Shown: piece by piece, positions 23,915-29,000 of the stretch
Layout: each line of letters starts with the position of its first letter
Position numbering within the stretch: the first letter of the stretch is position 1
Origin: CAZQEZ01 sp964592475
GTDB taxonomy: Bacteria > Bacteroidota > Bacteroidia > Cytophagales > Cyclobacteriaceae
Length of the DNA stretch: 29,000 bases
Direction of reading: 5' to 3'
Assembly (NCBI GenBank): GCA_964592475.1
Contig: CAZQEZ010000053.1
Location: 1 to 29,000 of the forward strand
The notes under the pieces: model-generated
Told to the model about the DNA's origin: nothing
The model's input: only the letters and a program-made list of their open reading frames with translations
Databases searched by the model: none
Position numbers and translations under genes: made by a program

Positions 23915-24706
23915 TTATGCCTGCTGATGAAAAGTACTTAAATATTGATCTTCAAATTTTTCCAAAACAGCAATCATATCAGGCTTTAATCGTCGACGTA
24001 CTTCTTTTCTGATTTCTTCCGAAATTTCTTTGTAAAAAGCAAAAGCTATTCCACCGGCTATACAAGCTTGAGTATCACTATCTCCACCCAAAGAAATTGC
24101 TTTTCGGATAGCATCTTCTACATTTTCAGATTCTAAAAATGCTATAATCGCTTCCGGTACAGATTTGTCAGCCTTTACTTCAAAACTATAGTCAGGCCTT
24201 ATGTCATCAAGGCTTCTGGATAGATCGTAATTAAATAATTTTTCTATTTTTTCTTTGATTGCAATTTTATCAGCACCCTTTCGAGCCATAAACACTGCCA
24301 ACGCATTTGCTTGAGCTCCTTGTATGCCTATTTCACTATTATGGGTTATTTCAGCAGATTCAGCTGCTTTTTTCAATACCTCTTCTTCACTATCATAAGC
24401 AAATCCCACGGGGCTCACGCGCATGGCTGCACCATTTCCCCAGCTTCCGTATGGTTCAGGATTTTCGCTGAAAATCCATCCATAAAATCTTCCGCCATAA
24501 CCTGCTTTGGGGTATTTTTGTCCCCAGGTGCGTAAGCTAGTTTGAAAATCTTCTTTGTTATTCATTATTGCATCAGCTACGGCTATACTCATTACGGTAT
24601 CATCAGTATAGGTAGAATAAGGCTGAAACATTTTAAAATCAGTGGACTTTTGAGCGGCTCCTTCAAAAATTGAACCTATAACGTCACCAGCTATTGCTCC
24701 TATCAT
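23915..24706 (-). CDS. ADP-ribosylglycohydrolase family protein (DraG/ARH-like)
   Basis: 263 residues. The metal-binding motifs of the family are complete: GAIAGDVIGSIFEG at the N-terminus, STYTDDTVMS at about residues 31-40 and SLGGDSDTQACIAGG in the C-terminal half. These Asp/Thr residues bind two Mg or Mn ions in DraG-type enzymes, which remove ADP-ribose from proteins or hydrolyse related compounds. It has no signal peptide and is cytoplasmic. No ADP-ribosyltransferase partner is visible nearby, so the substrate is unknown. The start ATG (24704-24706) gives the usual MIGAIAGD opening. It is divergent from the patatin gene, with 86 bases between the two starts. Confidence 0.92.
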   Translation of the reverse strand: MIGAIAGDVIGSIFEGAAQKSTDFKMFQPYSTYTDDTVMSIAVADAIMNNKEDFQTSLRTWGQKYPKAGYGGRFYGWIFSENPEPYGSWGNGAAMRVSPVGFAYDSEEEVLKKAAESAEITHNSEIGIQGAQANALAVFMARKGADKIAIKEKIEKLFNYDLSRSLDDIRPDYSFEVKADKSVPEAIIAFLESENVEDAIRKAISLGGDSDTQACIAGGIAFAFYKEISEEIRKEVRRRLKPDMIAVLEKFEDQYLSTFHQQA

Positions 24707-24792
24707 AATATTTGTAAATATTTTTTTATATAATAAAATAGGGGGTTGTTTTGTTTGTATTAGTGGTAATTATCTCAACTTAACATAAAAAT

Positions 24793-25683
24793 ATGAGAAA
24801 AAAAGTTGCACTTGCTTTATCATGCGGGGGAGCAAGAGGGCTGGCCCATATTGGCGTTATCAATTCATTGGAAGAAGATGGATATGAAATATCTTCTATC
24901 GCAGGCAGTTCCATGGGAGCCGTTATTGGTGGTTTTTACGCGGCAGGTAAACTTGACCTTTATACAAAATGGGTTTGTAGTTTGCAAAAATTGGACATTT
25001 TTAAGCTAATGGATTTTACTTTTAGCCCTCATGGTTTTATAAAAGGTGAAAAGGTTTTTAAAGAAATGAAAGCCCTCATAGAAGATATTTCTATAGAAGA
25101 TTTGCCAATTCCATATGTAGCCGTGGCATCAGACCTGGCCAATCAAAGAGAGGTAGTGTTCAGAGAGGGATCATTATATCAGGCCATGAGAGCATCGGCA
25201 GCAATTCCAAGTATTGTACAGCCGGTTTTTAACAATGATCAATATTTGGTTGACGGTGGTGTACTTAATCCGGTACCTGTATCTCAATTAAGAAAAAATA
25301 GTGATGAGTTACTGGTGGTTGTCAATGTAAATGCCCCTATTCCAAGCCAACCTTCAACGGCAGATCAGCTTCCCGCCGCGTCTGCTTTGGGGAGGTTTGA
25401 AATTTTGCTTAATAAATGGGGTTTAAGTAAAAAAGAGCAAAAGCACCCGGTGATGAAAAAACTGGGATTTTTTGAAACCCTTAGTCGATCAGTTGATGTA
25501 ATGCAAGATAAAATGATAGAACTTACCATCAAGCACTATCAGCCAGACATTTATGTAGAAGTTTCCAGGGGGGCTTGCAGTACTTTCGAATTCGAAAAAG
25601 CTAATGAACTAATAAATTTGGGAAAAGATGCCTGGAAAAATGCAACCTGTCATCATTCTTCTATTGAAATAAATGAAAAATGA
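24793..25683 (+). CDS. Patatin-like phospholipase (RssA/NTE type)
   Basis: 296 residues with the complete patatin catalytic layout: oxyanion-hole GGARG (12-16), nucleophile Ser40 in GSSMG, and Asp154 in VDGGVLNPVPV, forming the Ser-Asp dyad. The fold covers about residues 5-190. The remaining 100 residues are helical and charged (SKKEQKHPVMKK, KANELINLGKDAW). It has no signal peptide or membrane helix, so it is a cytoplasmic or peripheral lipid acyl hydrolase, substrate unknown. The stop overlaps the start of the following methyltransferase gene in an ATGA, so the two are translationally coupled. Confidence 0.93.
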   Translation: MRKKVALALSCGGARGLAHIGVINSLEEDGYEISSIAGSSMGAVIGGFYAAGKLDLYTKWVCSLQKLDIFKLMDFTFSPHGFIKGEKVFKEMKALIEDISIEDLPIPYVAVASDLANQREVVFREGSLYQAMRASAAIPSIVQPVFNNDQYLVDGGVLNPVPVSQLRKNSDELLVVVNVNAPIPSQPSTADQLPAASALGRFEILLNKWGLSKKEQKHPVMKKLGFFETLSRSVDVMQDKMIELTIKHYQPDIYVEVSRGACSTFEFEKANELINLGKDAWKNATCHHSSIEINEK

Positions 25684-26204
25684 ATCAGCAATTATTAAGA
25701 GCACATCTGGCAAATACTGATTTGGATATTATCGATCAGTTATTAAAAGGTATGATTAAACCCGAAGCTAAAATACTAGATACCGGCTGCGGTGAAGGGC
25801 GCAATTTGACTTACTTTATTAAAAATAATTTTCCAGTTTGGGCTATCGATAGTAATCCTTCGGCAGTTAAATATTGTCAGTATTATGCAAAGAGTATCAA
25901 TCAGAATTTTCCCGTTGAAAACATTATTTCTGAGCCAATTGAAGACGTTTTATTCCCCGCAGCCTTTTTTGATATCATCTTTTGCATCAACATGTTACAC
26001 GATGCTGCAAGCCCATTGCATTTACACACTATTTTAAAAAAGATAAAGAATTTGCTTACACCTTCAGGAAGTTTATTTTTAAAAGTAAATAAAGGGACTA
26101 TTGAAGAAAATGAGTTGAGGGAATATTTCAAAATTGAATCTCCTGGAAAAAATGAAATTACCGCTCAATACAACCGTAGCTTTTGGGTGCTTCAACTACT
26201 CTGA
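25680..26204 (+). CDS. Class I SAM-dependent methyltransferase
   Basis: A 174-residue protein. The SAM-binding signature is plain: ILDTGCGEGRNL (motif I), then VWAIDSNPSAVKYCQ with the acidic residue that binds the ribose, a later DIIFCINMLHD segment (motif IV region) and LTPSGSLFLKV. The length covers just the core Rossmann fold without an extra substrate domain, similar to small TehB-like or tellurite-resistance-like enzymes; the substrate cannot be told. The start overlaps the patatin gene by four bases (ATGA), which implies coupled translation and perhaps a shared lipid-related task. Confidence 0.88.
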   Translation: MNQQLLRAHLANTDLDIIDQLLKGMIKPEAKILDTGCGEGRNLTYFIKNNFPVWAIDSNPSAVKYCQYYAKSINQNFPVENIISEPIEDVLFPAAFFDIIFCINMLHDAASPLHLHTILKKIKNLLTPSGSLFLKVNKGTIEENELREYFKIESPGKNEITAQYNRSFWVLQLL

Positions 26205-26223
26205 TTTGCAGGAAAGGACAGGA

Positions 26224-26231
26224 TAATTTTG
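26224..26231 (+). promoter_or_regulatory. Candidate -7 box for the rhamnosidase gene
   Basis: TAATTTTG, an exact TAnnTTTG, lies 53 bases before the ATG in the 80-bp gap behind the methyltransferase. The only TTTG upstream is 15 bases away, shorter than the usual 19-21, so the -33 element is doubtful. Confidence 0.3.
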
Positions 26232-26284
26232 CCTTAAAAACACCGGAAGTTTGATAATCGAAATATCTAACCAACTCAAAAATT

Positions 26285-28948
26285 ATGAAAAAAAATATTT
26301 GGCTGATAATTTTATTTAGTAGCTCTTTAGCACTAAAGGGTCAACCATATTCACAATTATACGATCTTACTTGTCAATATCGTGCCAATCCTTTAGGAAT
26401 TGAAACAACCAAACCGGTGTTGAGCTGGAAATTGCAAAGTAATAAAAGCGGTCAACACCAAACTGCTTACCAAATATTGGTTGCATCCAGCCCTGATTTA
26501 TTAGATGAGAAAAGTGCCGATATGTGGAATAGTGGTAAAGTGACTTCGGAACAATCCATCGCGATTACCTATAAAGGAAAACCTTTAAAAAGTAAGGAGC
26601 AATATTTTTGGAGGGTAAAAATTTGGGATGGTGCTGGTAAATTCTCGCAGTGGAGCAAGATAGCTCATTGGGAGATGTCTTTACTAACTGATGACTGGAA
26701 AGCTATGTGGATTCGACATCCGGAATTTCTGGACACTCTTCCGGAGGCTAAACCAGCTCCGTATTTTCGTAAAAATTTTAAGGTAGAAAAGCCAATTACT
26801 AAAGCACGAGCTTATGTAACCGGCCTGGGTTATTTTAAAATGTTTGTCAACGGTGATAAAGTGAGTGATCACGTATTGGACCCCGTAAAAACTCGCTATG
26901 ATAGGGTGGTAAAATACCTGGTATTTGATATTACTGATCAACTACGGGAGGGTGATAATGCTGTAGGAATGATATTAGGTACCGGTTGGTACAATCATTT
27001 TGCTAAAGCTGCCTGGCAATTTGACAAAGCGCCGTGGCGCAGCTATCCGGAACTTATTTGCCAATTAGAATTAACTTATCAAGATGGAAGCAAGCAGGTA
27101 ATTGTAAGTGATAAATCCTGGAAGGCGAGTCAAGGCCCTATTCGTTTTGATGGTATTAGAAATGGTGAATATTATGACGCCAGAAAAGAAATGCCTGGCT
27201 GGAGCCAACCATTTTTTGAGGATGAAAATTGGCAACATGCAGTGGAGGTTGATGGACCGCAAGGAACGCTAAAAGCACAACAGCTTCCTGCTATAAAGGA
27301 AATGAAAGAGGTAAAACCCATTTCAGTTACGGAAGTTGAGCCAGGTGTCTATTTATTTGATTTAGGTCAAAATATTTCCGGCTATAGCAGAATAAAAGTG
27401 GCTGGGCCTGCCGGTACTGAAATTACTTTGAAACATGGCGAAAGACTTTACCCCGATAGTACTGTAGAACAAAAGCAAATTTTACGATTTTTAAAAACAG
27501 GTGAGGCTCAAACGGACAAATATATTTTAAAGGGAAAAGGTGTAGAAACATGGAATCCTAACTTTGTTTATCATGGTTATCAATATGTAGAAGTAACGGG
27601 ATTGCCTGTAAAACCTACCCTGGAAACTCTTACGGGAGTGGTTATCTATACTTCTTTTAAATCTTCAGGTCAATTTGCATGTTCAAATCCACTTTTCAAT
27701 CGTATCCAGGAGATTACCCGTTGGTCGTATATAGGTAATTATCATGGAATTCCTACTGACTGCCCACACCGTGAAAAAATTGGATGGACAGGGGATGGCC
27801 ATTTGGTAGCAGAAGCAGGATTGTATAATTATAATACAATTACTTCTTACATAAAGTGGCTTGATGATCACGTAGACGAGCAGCGCCCCAATGGCAATCT
27901 GCCTGGCGTTATTCCTACCAGTGGCTGGGGCTACAAACATGGAAAAGAGGAATCAACAAGACACTTGGGTTATGGCCCCAGTTGGGAGGGCTCATTAGTG
28001 CTTATACCATGGTATATGTACGTGTATACTGGTGATGCTACCATTATAAATAGGTATTACCAGCCAATTAAAAAATACATTGACTACCTGGAAAGAAACT
28101 CGAATAACTATCTGCTAAATTTTGGTATTAATGATCATAAGGCTTACTACACCCAAACCGATGGTGCTATAATAGCCTCTGCTTATTTTTACTATTTAAC
28201 GGATTTATTTGTGAAAATGGCGGAAATATCTAATCAATTAAAAGATGTAGAAAAATACAGTGCCCTGGCGGAAAAAGTAAAAAATGCGTTTCAAAAAAAA
28301 TACTACGACAAAAAGGCTAAACTAGTAGGTAATACAGGCCAGACAATGCTTAGTAGTAGTATTTACATGAATTTAATTCCTGAAAAGGATAAGAAAGCCC
28401 TATTAAATAATTTGTTAGAAAAAATAGACTCGGCAAATTATCATTTCGATGCCGGGGTGGGCGGAGTAAAAGCATTATACGAAGCATTGAGCAGTACCAA
28501 CCAGGAGGAAGTTATTTATCAAATGGTAAATAAAACAGATTTTCCCAGCTATGGCTATTGGATTGAACAAGGGGCCAATACGCTATGGCAAGACTGGGAT
28601 GGAAGTATGTCCCTCAATCACATCATGTTTGGTAGTGTGAGCGAGTGGTTCTTTCAATCTCTAGCCGGCATCAATCCTGATCCACAGCAGCCAGGATTTA
28701 AAAATGTGATTGTCCGACCGGCTTTTGTAGCAGATCTGGATTGGGCTCGGGGCGAGTATGAAAGCATGTACGGCACTATAAAATCAGGATGGGAAAGAAA
28801 GGGTAGTCAGGTTATATTGAACTTAGTCATACCTGCTAATAGTACTGCAACCCTCAAAATACCAGCTGGTTACTTGCTTGCAAATGATAATCAGTACTCA
28901 GTACAGCTTCCTTCAGGACAACATGAGTTTGTATTTGATGAGCAGTAG
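26285..28948 (+). CDS. Secreted GH78 alpha-L-rhamnosidase
   Basis: 887 residues, which hydrolyses terminal alpha-L-rhamnose from plant or algal polysaccharides and glycosides. A Sec signal peptide (cleavage near Gly19-Gln20) sends it to the periplasm or outside; there is no lipobox and no type IX sorting domain. Domains in order: an Fn3-like N-terminal domain (about 25-145), beta-sandwich Bac_rhamnosid_N (about 165-330), a concanavalin-like domain (about 340-440), the (alpha/alpha)6 catalytic barrel (about 455-785) and a C-terminal beta-sandwich. In DCPHREKIGWTGD, Asp492, Glu497 and Asp504 occupy the spacing of the known GH78 acidic triad. The downstream motif reads GANTLWQDWDG, with Gln769 where many GH78 enzymes have Glu. 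No SusC/SusD-type transporter genes are visible beside it, so it is not in a recognisable utilisation locus within this window. Confidence 0.93.
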   Translation: MKKNIWLIILFSSSLALKGQPYSQLYDLTCQYRANPLGIETTKPVLSWKLQSNKSGQHQTAYQILVASSPDLLDEKSADMWNSGKVTSEQSIAITYKGKPLKSKEQYFWRVKIWDGAGKFSQWSKIAHWEMSLLTDDWKAMWIRHPEFLDTLPEAKPAPYFRKNFKVEKPITKARAYVTGLGYFKMFVNGDKVSDHVLDPVKTRYDRVVKYLVFDITDQLREGDNAVGMILGTGWYNHFAKAAWQFDKAPWRSYPELICQLELTYQDGSKQVIVSDKSWKASQGPIRFDGIRNGEYYDARKEMPGWSQPFFEDENWQHAVEVDGPQGTLKAQQLPAIKEMKEVKPISVTEVEPGVYLFDLGQNISGYSRIKVAGPAGTEITLKHGERLYPDSTVEQKQILRFLKTGEAQTDKYILKGKGVETWNPNFVYHGYQYVEVTGLPVKPTLETLTGVVIYTSFKSSGQFACSNPLFNRIQEITRWSYIGNYHGIPTDCPHREKIGWTGDGHLVAEAGLYNYNTITSYIKWLDDHVDEQRPNGNLPGVIPTSGWGYKHGKEESTRHLGYGPSWEGSLVLIPWYMYVYTGDATIINRYYQPIKKYIDYLERNSNNYLLNFGINDHKAYYTQTDGAIIASAYFYYLTDLFVKMAEISNQLKDVEKYSALAEKVKNAFQKKYYDKKAKLVGNTGQTMLSSSIYMNLIPEKDKKALLNNLLEKIDSANYHFDAGVGGVKALYEALSSTNQEEVIYQMVNKTDFPSYGYWIEQGANTLWQDWDGSMSLNHIMFGSVSEWFFQSLAGINPDPQQPGFKNVIVRPAFVADLDWARGEYESMYGTIKSGWERKGSQVILNLVIPANSTATLKIPAGYLLANDNQYSVQLPSGQHEFVFDEQ

Positions 28949-29000
28949 CCTATATTTTTTATTGTCATAAAATTTCATAATTCTCGAAGCCCTTTTTAAG

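Noticed and set aside
23915..24706. ADP-ribosylation toxin/antitoxin or defence pair
   Set aside because: Only the hydrolase-like protein is present; no ADP-ribosyltransferase or toxin-like gene lies next to it.
1..29000. CRISPR arrays, tRNA or rRNA genes, insertion sequences, prophage or integrase genes
   Set aside because: No regularly spaced direct repeats, no tRNA- or rRNA-like segments and no transposase or integrase motifs were seen on either strand.

Overview
The window looks like chromosomal DNA of a Bacteroidota bacterium, most probably a Cytophagales-type environmental lineage. The evidence is low G+C, a SecA whose motor begins about 90 residues later than in E. coli, a giant secreted protein with a gliding-motility-type (CHU_C, type B) C-terminal domain that implies a type IX secretion system, several families typical of this phylum (DUF3078, DUF4159, DUF5362), and recurrent TAnnTTTG promoter boxes. 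I see no rRNA, tRNA, CRISPR array, insertion sequence or prophage. Family assignments come from reading motifs and not from database searches.

Layout. 1-3884 (minus): dapF followed by secA, whose 3' end lies outside the window; a good Bacteroidetes-type promoter sits in the 66-bp gap between them. 3885-4325: a 441-bp AT-rich divergent spacer. 4326-11582 (plus): a single 2418-residue surface protein with a signal peptide, an Asp-rich Cys motif, four calcium-binding FG-GAP/VCBS-like loops, a CARDB-like domain, 18 Ig-like/SprB-like repeats of about 91 residues and the type B sorting domain. 11591-15540 (minus): a two-gene unit encoding a FadN-like fusion whose dehydrogenase half looks dead, and a membrane-anchored MutS-family ATPase. 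15682-16961 (plus): a CaCA-type cation exchanger followed by a small lipoprotein gene that appears split by a one-base frameshift. 17051-18979 (plus): a secreted protein of unknown function and an OmpA-type outer-membrane protein. 18991-20062 (minus): an ECF sigma factor with an overlapping four-helix membrane partner, probably its anti-sigma factor.

20171-21313 (minus) holds a DUF3078 outer-membrane protein preceded by a small two-helix membrane gene. That small gene has apparently lost one base, so its reading frame runs misleadingly into DUF3078. 21425-23839 (plus) carries DUF4159, an M48 metallopeptidase with an unusual N-terminal domain, and a DUF5362 membrane protein, ending in a clear hairpin terminator. 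23915-24706 (minus) is an ADP-ribosylglycohydrolase-family protein. 24793-26204 (plus) is a translationally coupled patatin-like lipase and methyltransferase pair, and 26285-28948 (plus) is a secreted GH78 alpha-L-rhamnosidase.

Taken together this is housekeeping (protein export, lysine/peptidoglycan precursor) interleaved with cell-envelope genes and one polysaccharide-degrading enzyme. I did not find a coherent new defence or mobile system. The most interesting items are the repeat protein and its paired cysteine loss, the FadN-like pseudo-dehydrogenase/membrane-MutS unit, and the two small membrane-associated genes that each need one extra base to read through.
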